Shown here one piece after another: positions 56,518 to 64,000 of a DNA stretch of 64,000 nt (positions within the stretch are counted from its first letter, which is position 1; each line of letters opens with the position of its first letter). Source of the stretch: Arthrobacter sp. 131MFCol6.1 (lineage in GTDB: Bacteria > Actinomycetota > Actinomycetes > Actinomycetales > Micrococcaceae). The notes beneath the pieces were generated by a model. The model was not told where the DNA came from, searched no databases, and worked only from the letters and a program-made list of their open reading frames with translations. Position numbers and translations under genes: made by a program. The stretch lies in contig NZ_KB895544.1 of assembly GCF_000374925.1 (NCBI RefSeq), forward strand, positions 62,001 to 126,000. The letters are read 5' to 3'.

Positions 56518-58058
56518 AGGGTTCCTCCTGCGGAAGACGTGGCGGCGTGCATGACCGATTCGGGGTTCGCATCGGCGCGGTCGAGTTCGGCGGTGATCCG
56601 GCCTTCGCGCATGACCAGGACGCGGTCCGCCATGCCGAGGACCTCGGGCAGTTCGGAGGAGATCATCAGGATCGCGATTCCACGCCCGGCGAGGTCCGAA
56701 ATGAGCCGGTGGACCTCGCTCTTGGTGCCGACGTCGATGCCGCGGGTGGGCTCGTCGATGATCAGCAGCCGGGGGTCCGTGGCCAGCCATTTCGCGAGCA
56801 CCACTTTTTGCTGGTTGCCGCCGGAGAGCGTGGAGACGGCGTATTCCTGCGAGCCGGTCTTCACCTGGAGCCGTTTGCTCCACTCTTGGGCGGCGCGCCG
56901 CTCGGCCGCCCCGTTGATCAGCCCCGCCGTCGTGTATTTGTTACGCAGCGTGAGCGTGACGTTCCGGGCCACGGACAGGTCCATCACCAGGCCCTGCTTG
57001 CGGCGGTCCTCCGGGACGAAGCCCATGCCGGCGGTGATGGCCACCTGGGGATTGCGCGGCTTGAGCGTGCGTCCGTCGAAGGTGATGGCGCCGGCGTCGT
57101 AAGGGTCGATTCCAAACACGGCGCGGGCCACCTCGGTGCGGCCGGCGCCGACGAGGCCGGCCAGGGCAACGATTTCCCCGGCGCGGACCTCGAAGCTGAT
57201 ATCGCGGAACACTCCGGCGCGGCTGAGGCCGTCCACTTTCAGGACGACGCCGCCGATCTCGGCCGGGGTCTTGGGGAACAGGGCGCCAATGTCGCGGCCC
57301 ACCATCTCGCGAACGATCTGGTCGACGGTGACGTCGGCCGTGCGGTGGGTGGAGATGTACCGGCCGTCCCGCATGACGGTGATGCGGTCGCACAGGTCAA
57401 AGACCTCGTCGAAACGGTGCGAAATAAAGAGGATGCCGGTCCCGCGGTCCCGGAGGCTCCGGGCCACGGAGAACAGCCGGTCCACCTCGACGCCGCTAAG
57501 GGCTGCCGTGGGCTCGTCCATCACCAGGACTTTGGCGTCCAGCGAAATGGCTTTGGCGATTTCAATGATCTGTTGGTCCGCGATGGACAGGCCCTCCGCG
57601 ATGCGGGTCGGGTCGATCGGAACCCCAAGCCGCTCGAACAGCTTGTGCGCCTCCCTGACCATGGTCGCCTTGCTGATGAGCCCGAAGCGGCCCTTGGGCT
57701 GGCGGCCGATGAAAATGTTCTCCGCGACGCTCAGGTCCGGGAAGAGCGTCGGTTCCTGGTAGATGACGGAGATTCCGGCGTCCTTGCTCTCGGCAACGTT
57801 GCGGAACTGGACGGTGTGCCCAGCCACCTGGAAGTCGCCGGAATCGGGGTGGTGCAGGCCGGCGAGGATTTTCACGAGCGTGGACTTGCCGGCGCCGTTC
57901 TCCCCGACCAGTGCGTGGATCTCGCCCGCCTCGATGTGGATGGTGCCGTCGGCCAAGGCGACCACCGGGCCAAAGGTCTTGGCTGCGTGGGAGAGCGAGA
58001 GAACCGGAACCTGCTCCCCCTCGGAGGGGCCGGACCGGGAACTGTGTGTCTGCTGCAT
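56514..58058 (-). CDS. rhaT: rhamnose ABC transporter ATP-binding protein
   Basis: A 514-residue double-cassette sugar ATPase of the RbsA/MglA type. Cassette one has a full Walker A GENGAGKST (about 65-73), a signature LSIADQQI and Walker B VLVMDEPT. Cassette two has the typical altered Walker A GLVGAGRTE, LSGGNQQK and LLIIDEPT. It energises RhaPQ. The ATG at 58058 has AAGGTG upstream. First gene of the operon, transcribed away from the LacI regulator gene. Confidence 0.93.
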   Translation of the reverse strand: MQQTHSSRSGPSEGEQVPVLSLSHAAKTFGPVVALADGTIHIEAGEIHALVGENGAGKSTLVKILAGLHHPDSGDFQVAGHTVQFRNVAESKDAGISVIYQEPTLFPDLSVAENIFIGRQPKGRFGLISKATMVREAHKLFERLGVPIDPTRIAEGLSIADQQIIEIAKAISLDAKVLVMDEPTAALSGVEVDRLFSVARSLRDRGTGILFISHRFDEVFDLCDRITVMRDGRYISTHRTADVTVDQIVREMVGRDIGALFPKTPAEIGGVVLKVDGLSRAGVFRDISFEVRAGEIVALAGLVGAGRTEVARAVFGIDPYDAGAITFDGRTLKPRNPQVAITAGMGFVPEDRRKQGLVMDLSVARNVTLTLRNKYTTAGLINGAAERRAAQEWSKRLQVKTGSQEYAVSTLSGGNQQKVVLAKWLATDPRLLIIDEPTRGIDVGTKSEVHRLISDLAGRGIAILMISSELPEVLGMADRVLVMREGRITAELDRADANPESVMHAATSSAGGTL

Positions 58059-58110
58059 AAAATTAACCGCACCTTTGGGGCTTAGTGAACTGTGCCTAGT
58101 GAACACGCAA

Positions 58111-58122
58111 TGAATCGTTTCA
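58111..58122. promoter_or_regulatory. LacI-type operator O1
   Basis: TGAATCGTTTCA is a near-palindrome with a central CG step, as in LacI/GalR-family operators. It lies 53 bp upstream of rhaT, close to the probable start of the rha transcript. A second similar site occurs at 58199-58210. Confidence 0.6.
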
Positions 58123-58130
58123 TAACGAGT

Positions 58131-58146
58131 TGTGATTTGAATCATA
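58131..58146. promoter_or_regulatory. CRP/GlxR-like site in the rha promoter region
   Basis: TGTGATTTGAATCATA matches TGTGA-N6-TCACA at 9 of 10 defined positions. Its place between the two LacI operators suggests cAMP-dependent carbon catabolite control of rhamnose genes. A similar site is present upstream of pckG. Confidence 0.5.
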
Positions 58147-58159
58147 GGGTCTTCAAATC
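58134..58159. repeat. 8-bp perfect inverted repeat GATTTGAA/TTCAAATC
   Basis: Arms at 58134-58141 and 58152-58159 with a 10-base spacer, overlapping the CRP-like site. It may be a separate dimer-binding operator or part of a composite promoter. Confidence 0.5.
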
Positions 58160-58198
58160 AACACGTCAACTGGCGCCAGGCGTTTCCGGCGCTGTTTT

Positions 58199-58210
58199 TG
58201 ATTCGTTTCA
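58199..58210. promoter_or_regulatory. LacI-type operator O2
   Basis: TGATTCGTTTCA differs from O1 at one base and lies 88 bp from it, about 105 bp upstream of the lacI-type gene. Two sites at this spacing could allow looping by a tetramer or separate control of the two divergent promoters. Confidence 0.6.
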
Positions 58211-58314
58211 ATGAAAGGGTTCAAAACAGGCCCGGACGGGTATCCTGAGGACAGTAGTTCGCCAACGGGCGCCTGCCCCACAGGCTGCGGCGCCCACTTC
58301 AGGAGCACAGGAAA

Positions 58315-59325
58315 ATGGTTTCAGCGAGCGTCAAAGACGTCGCGGCACTGGCCGGCGTCTCGGTGGGAACGGTCTCCAATGTGCTGAACCGGCCACAGAA
58401 AGTTTCCGCGGAAGTCACCCTCAGGGTCCAGTCCGCCATCGACAAACTCGGCTTCGTCCGGAACGACGCCGCGCGCCAGTTGCGCGCGGGAATGAGCCAC
58501 AGCATCGGCCTGGTGGTTCTGGACGCTGCCAACCCCTTCTTCTCGGATCTGGCCAGGGGCGCGGAGGACCGCGCCGCCGCGGAGAACTTCACCGTCCTCG
58601 TCGGCAACAGCAACGAGGACGAGGGCCGGGAATCGGCCTATCTGGATCTCTTCGAACAGCAGCGCGTGCGGGGCGTGCTGCTGTCCCCGGTAGGCAATGT
58701 GATTCCCCGGCTGGAGCAGCTCCGGCGCCGGGGCATCCCGACGGTGCTCGTAGACCGGCAGACCGAGAACAAGAGCTTCTCCTCCGTGGCCGTGGATGAC
58801 CTGGCGGGCGGGGAGATGGCTGCGGCCCACCTGTTGTCGCTGGGCCGGCGGCGGATCGCGTTCGTCGGAGGCCCGGCCAGCATCCGGCAGGTCGCGGACC
58901 GTTTGGCAGGGGCGCGGAAGGCCATCGACGCCGTTGCGGGTGCAACCCTCGAGGTCATCGCCACCGAATCCCTGACCGTACTTTCGGGCCGGGCGGCCGG
59001 CGAGTCCATCCGGTCCCGCCCGGAAGCCGAACGCCCGGATGCGATATTTGCGGCCAACGACCTCCTTGCCGTGGGTGCCCTGCAGGGGCTGATGCTCATG
59101 GGCGGCGTCAAAGTACCGCAGGAGATTGCGCTGATCGGCTACGACGACATCGAGTTCGCCGCCGCCGCCGTCGTACCGCTGTCCTCGATCCGGCAGCCCA
59201 GCGCCCTCATCGGCTCCACCGCCCTGGAACTGCTGCTCCGGGAAGCGGAGTCCGAGGATGGCTTTGCACCCAGCCAGGTGGTCTTCCCGCCCGAATTGAT
59301 AGTGAGGGCCTCCACGCAGGGCTAA
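58315..59325 (+). CDS. LacI-family transcriptional regulator of the rhamnose regulon
   Basis: A 336-residue LacI/GalR regulator. The helix-turn-helix and hinge (residues 5-60, VKDVAALAGVSVGTVSNVLN) precede a periplasmic-binding-protein-like effector domain (about 62-332; GLVVLDAANPFFSDLARG, IFAANDLLAVGALQGL, IGYDDIEFA). The effector is presumably L-rhamnose, L-rhamnulose or its phosphate. AGGAG lies upstream of the ATG. It diverges from the rha operon, and two LacI-type operators lie in the shared region. It is unlike the AraC-type RhaR/RhaS regulators of enterobacteria. Confidence 0.92.
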   Translation: MVSASVKDVAALAGVSVGTVSNVLNRPQKVSAEVTLRVQSAIDKLGFVRNDAARQLRAGMSHSIGLVVLDAANPFFSDLARGAEDRAAAENFTVLVGNSNEDEGRESAYLDLFEQQRVRGVLLSPVGNVIPRLEQLRRRGIPTVLVDRQTENKSFSSVAVDDLAGGEMAAAHLLSLGRRRIAFVGGPASIRQVADRLAGARKAIDAVAGATLEVIATESLTVLSGRAAGESIRSRPEAERPDAIFAANDLLAVGALQGLMLMGGVKVPQEIALIGYDDIEFAAAAVVPLSSIRQPSALIGSTALELLLREAESEDGFAPSQVVFPPELIVRASTQG

Positions 59326-59350
59326 AAAGCAGGGCTGAAAGGAGGCCCCG

Positions 59351-59938
59351 ATGGGCAGCACAGATTATCAGTTCCGGACCGTCTGGCGGGTCGCGGGTAC
59401 GCCGGAAGAGGTCGTGGCCGCCCTTGGCGACGCCACCACCCTGCCCCTGTGGTGGCCGTCCGTCTACCTCAGCGCCGAGCCGGTGGCCGGCGTTCCCGAA
59501 CCCCTGCCCGGCATTCCGCGCCCCACGCGTCTGCACACGAAAGGCTGGCTGCCCTATACGCTCCGCTGGACCCTGACGGTCACGGAGCCAATCACGCCAC
59601 GCGGCTTCGCCCTCACCGCGGCCGGCGACCTCAACGGCACCGGCCGCTGGAGCTTTGAAGTGGACGGACCGGAAACGGTCATCACCTACGACTGGCACGT
59701 CCGTGCCGCGAAGCCCCTGCTGCGGCGGCTGAGCTGGCTGCTGAAGCCGGCCTTCGCCGCTAACCACCGCTGGGCGATGGCCCGCGGCCAGGAGAGCCTC
59801 GCCCTGGAGCTGCGCCGGCGCCGCGCGGCAGCGCGGAGCACCGCGGGGAGCACCGCGCCCGGGGCGCCGGCTGTTCCACCGCCGCCGCCGCCCACCTTTG
59901 CCTGGCTGAGCCGGCGCGCAGCCCGCACAGATACGTAG
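59351..59938 (+). CDS. SRPBCC (polyketide cyclase/dehydrase-like) protein
   Basis: A 195-residue START/SRPBCC-fold protein. The N-terminus QFRTVWRVAGTPEEVVAALGD and WWPSVYLSAEP fit the family, and the core helix near the end (AKPLLRRLSWLLKPAFAANH) lines the ligand cavity. A Pro-rich tail (PPPPPPTF) follows. The ligand is unknown. It starts 25 bases after the LacI gene with AGGAGG before its ATG, so the two may be co-transcribed. Confidence 0.85.
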   Translation: MGSTDYQFRTVWRVAGTPEEVVAALGDATTLPLWWPSVYLSAEPVAGVPEPLPGIPRPTRLHTKGWLPYTLRWTLTVTEPITPRGFALTAAGDLNGTGRWSFEVDGPETVITYDWHVRAAKPLLRRLSWLLKPAFAANHRWAMARGQESLALELRRRRAAARSTAGSTAPGAPAVPPPPPPTFAWLSRRAARTDT

Positions 59939-60096
59939 CCGGCCGCCTAGCGTCCGGACGCCTGCCCGGGCCCTCCGCCCTTGGACTTGTGCACAACGGG
60001 ACGGGGGTGACTCATACAATTGACCATTGAGGCCAGAGGGCATTCCACGGTTAGCTAAGTCACATCCTCGTTTCCCGTGACCGTTCAGGACTCCTC

Positions 60097-60342
60097 ATGA
60101 CCTTGCAGAAAAACCGGCCCTCCGGCAGCGCCACCCACTGGGACGACGTCGAGATCGGCGACGCCGTCCACCTCCACCGGGGCGGACGCCTTGAGCACGC
60201 GGGCCTCGTCGATAACCGCACGCCCGACGGCGACGTCGTATGGGTGCTCTCCGACGGCGGGCACCGGCAGCTGTTCCACGTTGCCGACGGCTTCGAACTG
60301 AGCGTGGCAGACCCCGAAGGAGCCGGCCATGCTGGCAACTGA
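60097..60342 (+). CDS. small hypothetical protein, 81 aa
   Basis: A small cytoplasmic protein with THWDDVEIGDAVHLHRGG, HAGLVDNRTPDGDVVWVL and HRQLFHVADGFELSV, which look like an SH3-like or PRC-like beta barrel. No family recognised. Its end overlaps the start of a second very small gene by 14 bases, so both are probably expressed from the same transcript. Confidence 0.65.
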   Translation: MTLQKNRPSGSATHWDDVEIGDAVHLHRGGRLEHAGLVDNRTPDGDVVWVLSDGGHRQLFHVADGFELSVADPEGAGHAGN

Positions 60343-60463
60343 CCGGCCGACGGCCCTGTCGCGGCAGCCGGAAATCCTGTCCGGCTCCGCGGCCGGGACG
60401 GACCCCTGGGCCGCTTCCTGCCCAGACGACTGCCACTACTGCTCGGGACCCGAGACCGACTAA
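60329..60463 (+). CDS. very small Cys-containing protein, 44 aa
   Basis: ATG at 60329 has AAGGAG six bases upstream and opens a 44-residue protein ending in CPDDCHYCSGPETD. The three clustered cysteines (C-x3-C-x2-C) with a histidine could bind a metal. It overlaps the preceding gene by 14 bases in another frame. The clear ribosome-binding site and cysteine cluster support a real gene, but no homologue is known to me. Confidence 0.45.
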   Translation: MLATDRPTALSRQPEILSGSAAGTDPWAASCPDDCHYCSGPETD

Positions 60464-60570
60464 GGAAAGCGGCTCCGGCTCCGGGAAACAGCACGCACCG
60501 CAGTTGACCTCGGCCGACGCCCGGGAAATCACAATCCGGACATCAATCGGGCTCCGTCGCGGTGGCATCG

Positions 60571-60598
60571 TTGACTAAGGCAACGGCGGGCATAATGG
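60571..60598 (+). promoter_or_regulatory. promoter of the DUF4232 lipoprotein gene
   Basis: TTGACT (60571-60576) and TAATGG (60593-60598) are separated by 16 bases. CATAAT overlaps the latter and matches the -10 consensus at five of six positions. The start codon follows within about ten bases, so the transcript has almost no leader. Confidence 0.5.
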
Positions 60599-60605
60599 TT
60601 GAGCC

Positions 60606-61238
60606 ATGAGGTCTCAGCGAATGAAGCACGCACTGGTTGTGACAACGGCTGCCGCGGTGGCCCTCCTTCTCAGCGGTTGCGGGGGCAGCTCGACGCAGGC
60701 CCAGTCGGCCACGTCCCCGGCCAGCCCGTCTGCCACCGAAACAAGCCAGCCGCCCGCGACGTCTGACGCCGCGCCGGAATCCCCTGCGGCCGCCGCACCA
60801 TCCAGCGCCAAGGGCGGCCCCGAGCTGTGCAAGGCCGCCAGCCTGACCGGCACCACCGACGCCACGGGCGGCGGCGCGGCCGGCAGCATTTACATGCAGC
60901 TGATCCTGACCAACTCCGGCACCGCACCGTGCCTGCTGAAGGGCTTCGCTGGCGTCTCCCTCACAGCAGGGGCCGACGGTGAGCCGATCGGCGCTGCCGC
61001 CACACGCGACGATTCGGGCCCGGTCACCGACGTCACGCTTGCCCCGGGCAAGGCGGGCACTGCCACACTGCGCTACACCCAGGCCGCCAACTACCCGGAC
61101 TGCACCCAGACGCCGGCGGCAGGATTCCGGGTCTACCCGCCCAACGACACCGCGTCGCTGTTCATCCCGCAGCCACTGGACGCCTGCACCAACACGGAGA
61201 TCAACCTGCTGACCATCGGTGCCTTCCAGCCCAAGTAA
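60606..61238 (+). CDS. DUF4232-containing lipoprotein
   Basis: A 210-residue lipoprotein. The signal peptide ends in the lipobox LLSGC (lipid-anchored Cys25). A disordered Ser/Thr/Ala/Pro linker (about 28-70) leads to a DUF4232 domain (about 75-208) with four cysteines (ELCKAASL, TAPCLLKGF, PDCTQT, DACTNTE) that probably form two disulfides. DUF4232 proteins are common in actinobacteria and mostly uncharacterised. The first ATG is used; a second Met at residue 6 would give a more typical signal peptide. Confidence 0.88.
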   Translation: MRSQRMKHALVVTTAAAVALLLSGCGGSSTQAQSATSPASPSATETSQPPATSDAAPESPAAAAPSSAKGGPELCKAASLTGTTDATGGGAAGSIYMQLILTNSGTAPCLLKGFAGVSLTAGADGEPIGAAATRDDSGPVTDVTLAPGKAGTATLRYTQAANYPDCTQTPAAGFRVYPPNDTASLFIPQPLDACTNTEINLLTIGAFQPK

Positions 61239-61370
61239 CGCCGGTCCCGGCGTCTCTGCTCAAGCGTCTGCGCGCCCGTCCGTCCCGGGACATCTGGCCC
61301 CTACGGGACCCGCCGCGGCCGAGGATGGGGCCCGGCTAATAGTGTCGGCGGGGTAGGGCATGATGGAGGA

Positions 61371-64000
61371 ATGAAGGGGCAGGAGCTCGCCGGCGGCACA
61401 CTCGCGGCCGACGCCATGGACCGGTTCAGCCGGCCGACCCGGGACTGGTTCCTGGGCGCTTTTTCTGCGCCCACCCCGGCCCAGAACGGCGCCTGGAATG
61501 CCATCTCCTCCGGGGCGCACGCCCTGGTCGTCGCACCCACCGGCTCCGGCAAGACGCTCGCCGCGTTCCTCTGGGCGCTGGACCGGCTGCTCGTCTCCGC
61601 CCCCGCAGAGCCCGAGGCCCTGCCCGGTCTGGACCCGGCGGCCAAGGGCGGGCGCCGGAAAACTGCCCAGGGCAAGGCGCCAAAGCGCAAGACGCGGGTG
61701 CTGTACATTTCCCCGCTCAAGGCTCTTGGCGTCGACGTCGAACGGAACCTCCGCGCGCCGCTGATCGGCATCACGCAGACCGCCAAGCGCCTGGATCTGC
61801 CGGCCCCGCTCATTACCGTGGGCGTCCGGTCCGGGGACACGACGGCGTCCGACCGCCGCTCGCTGCTCAGCCACCCGCCCGATATCCTCATCACGACCCC
61901 GGAATCGCTCTTCCTGATGCTGACGTCCAAGGCCCGCGAGACGCTCAGCGAGGTGGACACGATCATTGTCGACGAGGTCCACGCCGTCGCCGGCACCAAG
62001 CGCGGCGCGCATCTGGCGGTGTCGCTGGAACGGCTGGACGCACTGCTGCCCAAGCCCGCCCAGCGGATCGGGCTGTCGGCCACCGTGGAACCCAAGGAGC
62101 TGGTGGCGCAGTTCCTCGCCGGTTCGGCGCCGGTGGAAATTGTCGCCCCACCGTCACGGAAGAACTGGGACCTGACCGTCTCCGTCCCGGTGGAGGACAT
62201 GTCCGATCTCCAGGGTGCCGCCGGGGCCTTCGACTCCGGCCCGGCCTCCGGGCTGCAGCCCCAAGCCTCCATCTGGCCGCATGTGGAGGAAAAGATCGTG
62301 GACCTGGTGCTCGCCAACCAGTCCACCATCGTGTTCGCGAACTCCCGCCGCCTCGCCGAACGGCTGACCGCCCGGCTCAACGAGATCTACGCCGAACGCC
62401 AGCTCCTGGCGGCCGGCGGCGGCTGGACGGACGTTGGCGCCGGCGCCCCGGACTTCAACGCCGTGCCGCATGCCGTGTCGAGTCCAGTGCCTTCCGGCGT
62501 CGGCGTGCCATCCGGCGGTGCTGCCGCGCAGCCCACATCCACCGCCACACCGGCCCACATGATGGCCCAGGCCGGGAGCACCGCCGGCGCCGATCCCGTG
62601 CTGGCCCGCGCCCACCACGGCTCCGTGTCCAAGGACCAGCGCGCCCTGATCGAGGATGACCTGAAATCCGGGCGGCTGCGCTGCGTCGTGGCCACGTCCT
62701 CACTCGAGCTTGGCATCGACATGGGTGCCGTGGACCTGGTGGTGCAGGTCGAGTCGCCGCCCTCGGTGGCCAGCGGCCTGCAGCGGGTGGGCCGTGCCGG
62801 CCACCAGGTCGGCGAAATCTCCCAGGGCGTCCTGTTCCCGAAGCACCGGGCAGACCTCGTCCACACGGCCATCACCGTGGAGCGGATGCTCGCGGGCAAG
62901 ATCGAGCGGCTCAGCGTGCCGGCCAACCCGCTGGACATCCTGGCCCAGCAGACCGTCGCCGCCACCGCCCTGGGCGCCATCGACGTGGAGGACTGGTTCA
63001 GCACGGTCCGGCGGTCGGCGCCGTTCGCCTCGCTCCCCCGCTCCGCGTTCGAGGCCACCCTGGACCTCCTGGCCGGACGGTACCCCTCGGACGAATTCGC
63101 CGAACTGCGCCCCCGGGTCATCTGGGACCGGAACGCCGGGACCATCGAGGGCAGGCCCGGCGCGCAGCGGCTCGCCGTCACTTCCGGCGGCACCATCCCG
63201 GACCGCGGGCTGTTCGGCGTCTACATCATCGGCACCGAAGTCGAGGGCACCGGCGGTGGCGGCTCTTCCGGCGGTGCAAGTGCGGACGGCAGGGCAGCCA
63301 GCCCGGCAGCCGCCGCGGCCAAGGGCGGGCGCCGGGTGGGCGAACTCGACGAGGAAATGGTCTATGAATCCCGGGTTGGCGACGTCTTCGCCCTCGGCGC
63401 CACCAGCTGGAAGATCGAGGACATCACGCACGACCGTGTCCTGGTCTCGCCGGCGTTCGGCCAGCCCGGCAAGCTCCCCTTCTGGAAGGGCGACTCCCTG
63501 GGCCGGCCGGTGGACCTGGGCCGCGCCCTCGGCGCGTTCATGCGCGAACTGGCGGCGTCCGACGTCGGGCCGGCAACCGAGCGGTGCAAGGCCAGCGGAC
63601 TGGACGACTACGCCGCGAACAACCTGATCCAGTACCTCGCCGAACAACGGCTCGCCACCGAGGTGGTCCCCAGCGACACCACCCTCGTGGTGGAGCGCTT
63701 CCACGACGAGCTCGGCGACTGGCGCGTGGTGCTGCACAGCCCCTTCGGCATGCCCGTGCACGCACCGTGGGCCCTGGCCGTGGGCCAGCGCCTGCAGCAG
63801 CGCTACGGGATGGACGGCTCGGCCATGGCCGCCGACGACGGCATCGTGCTGCGCGTGCCCATGATGGAGGATGAGCCGCCGGGCGCCGAGCTGTTCCTGT
63901 TTGACCCGGAGGAAATCGAGCAGATCGTGACGGCGGAGGTCGGCGGCAGCGCCTTGTTCGCCTCCCGGTTCCGCGAGTGCGCAGCCCGCGCGTTGCTGCT
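61371..64000 (+). CDS. lhr: Lhr-family DEAD/DEAH-box helicase (3' end beyond window)
   Basis: A large superfamily 2 DNA repair helicase. The 876 visible codons show Walker A APTGSGKT (55-62), DEVH (201-204), the SAT motif (LSATV) and the second RecA domain with SLELGIDMG and QRVGRAGHQ. The Lhr-specific winged-helix and beta-barrel region then begins (FGVYIIGTEVEG, GDVFALGATSWKIEDI). Ser/Gly/Ala-rich insertions occur near residues 370-410 and 625-650. Full-length Lhr proteins exceed 1,400 residues, so about half is present. GGAGG lies 2 bases before the ATG at 61371, unusually close; the start may need revision. Confidence 0.93.
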   Translation, partial: MKGQELAGGTLAADAMDRFSRPTRDWFLGAFSAPTPAQNGAWNAISSGAHALVVAPTGSGKTLAAFLWALDRLLVSAPAEPEALPGLDPAAKGGRRKTAQGKAPKRKTRVLYISPLKALGVDVERNLRAPLIGITQTAKRLDLPAPLITVGVRSGDTTASDRRSLLSHPPDILITTPESLFLMLTSKARETLSEVDTIIVDEVHAVAGTKRGAHLAVSLERLDALLPKPAQRIGLSATVEPKELVAQFLAGSAPVEIVAPPSRKNWDLTVSVPVEDMSDLQGAAGAFDSGPASGLQPQASIWPHVEEKIVDLVLANQSTIVFANSRRLAERLTARLNEIYAERQLLAAGGGWTDVGAGAPDFNAVPHAVSSPVPSGVGVPSGGAAAQPTSTATPAHMMAQAGSTAGADPVLARAHHGSVSKDQRALIEDDLKSGRLRCVVATSSLELGIDMGAVDLVVQVESPPSVASGLQRVGRAGHQVGEISQGVLFPKHRADLVHTAITVERMLAGKIERLSVPANPLDILAQQTVAATALGAIDVEDWFSTVRRSAPFASLPRSAFEATLDLLAGRYPSDEFAELRPRVIWDRNAGTIEGRPGAQRLAVTSGGTIPDRGLFGVYIIGTEVEGTGGGGSSGGASADGRAASPAAAAAKGGRRVGELDEEMVYESRVGDVFALGATSWKIEDITHDRVLVSPAFGQPGKLPFWKGDSLGRPVDLGRALGAFMRELAASDVGPATERCKASGLDDYAANNLIQYLAEQRLATEVVPSDTTLVVERFHDELGDWRVVLHSPFGMPVHAPWALAVGQRLQQRYGMDGSAMAADDGIVLRVPMMEDEPPGAELFLFDPEEIEQIVTAEVGGSALFASRFRECAARALL

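Overview
The window is high-GC DNA with GTG and TTG starts, many 4-base ATGA/GTGA gene overlaps and several leaderless-looking promoters. It carries a GTP-type PEP carboxykinase, a dodecin, an actinobacterial c-di-AMP riboswitch upstream of a secreted muralytic protein, and GtrA/ArnT-like polyprenyl-sugar glycosyltransferases. Together these point to a chromosomal segment of an actinobacterium of the Micrococcaceae, most likely Arthrobacter or a close relative such as Pseudarthrobacter. The genus is inferred from gene content and style, not from a marker gene.

Layout. 1-9.4 kb: a RecQ-family helicase (cut by the left edge) diverges from phosphomannomutase. Then come an NsrR-type Rrf2 regulator, a secreted modular metallophosphoesterase, a flavohemoglobin with an NsrR-like operator, and a BBE-type flavin oxidase. 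9.6-20.2 kb: PEP carboxykinase with a CRP/GlxR-like site upstream, tRNA-Arg(ACG), a FadR-type regulator, a disulfide-oxidoreductase-like flavoprotein, a four-gene YhgE/TetR operon behind a TetR-type operator, a coiled-coil membrane protein, a SixA-like phosphatase and dodecin. 20.2-32.5 kb: a structured non-coding stretch, a receiver-less winged-helix regulator, an envelope protein divergent from a two-component system, a riboswitch-controlled muralytic protein, and a GT2-GtrA/ArnT/ArnT glycosylation operon. 32.5-39.9 kb: housekeeping genes (HAD phosphatase, glyoxalase-like, upp, PAP2, tadA, winged-helix protein) and a tight three-gene cassette of MDR dehydrogenase, degenerate PTPS/QueD-like protein and GT4 glycosyltransferase.

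40.0-41.4 kb: tRNA-Ser(CGA) is followed by a 1.3-kb decayed integrated element. The last 23 bases of the tRNA are exactly repeated at its far end. It holds a transposase tail, a duplicated small ORF and a large palindrome. 41.8-43.4 kb: a RibD/DHFR-like reductase and two small unknown genes.

43.5-59.3 kb: a complete L-rhamnose catabolic regulon on the minus strand. Its order is ABC importer rhaTPQS, a FucI/AraA-fold protein, mutarotase rhaM, isomerase rhaI, kinase rhaB, the aldolase/lactaldehyde dehydrogenase fusion, then lutABC. A LacI regulator diverges from it, and the shared promoter region has two LacI-type operators and a CRP-like site. The logic is uptake, isomerisation, phosphorylation, cleavage to DHAP and L-lactaldehyde, oxidation to L-lactate, and then to pyruvate by LutABC. 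59.3-64 kb: an SRPBCC protein, small unknown genes, a DUF4232 lipoprotein and an Lhr-type helicase cut by the right edge.

The least explained pieces are the MDR/PTPS-like/GT4 cassette, the YhgE operon with its apparently inactive ATPase and its membrane protein with a histone-H1-like tail, the receiver-less winged-helix regulator beside a structured non-coding region, and the tRNA-Ser element.
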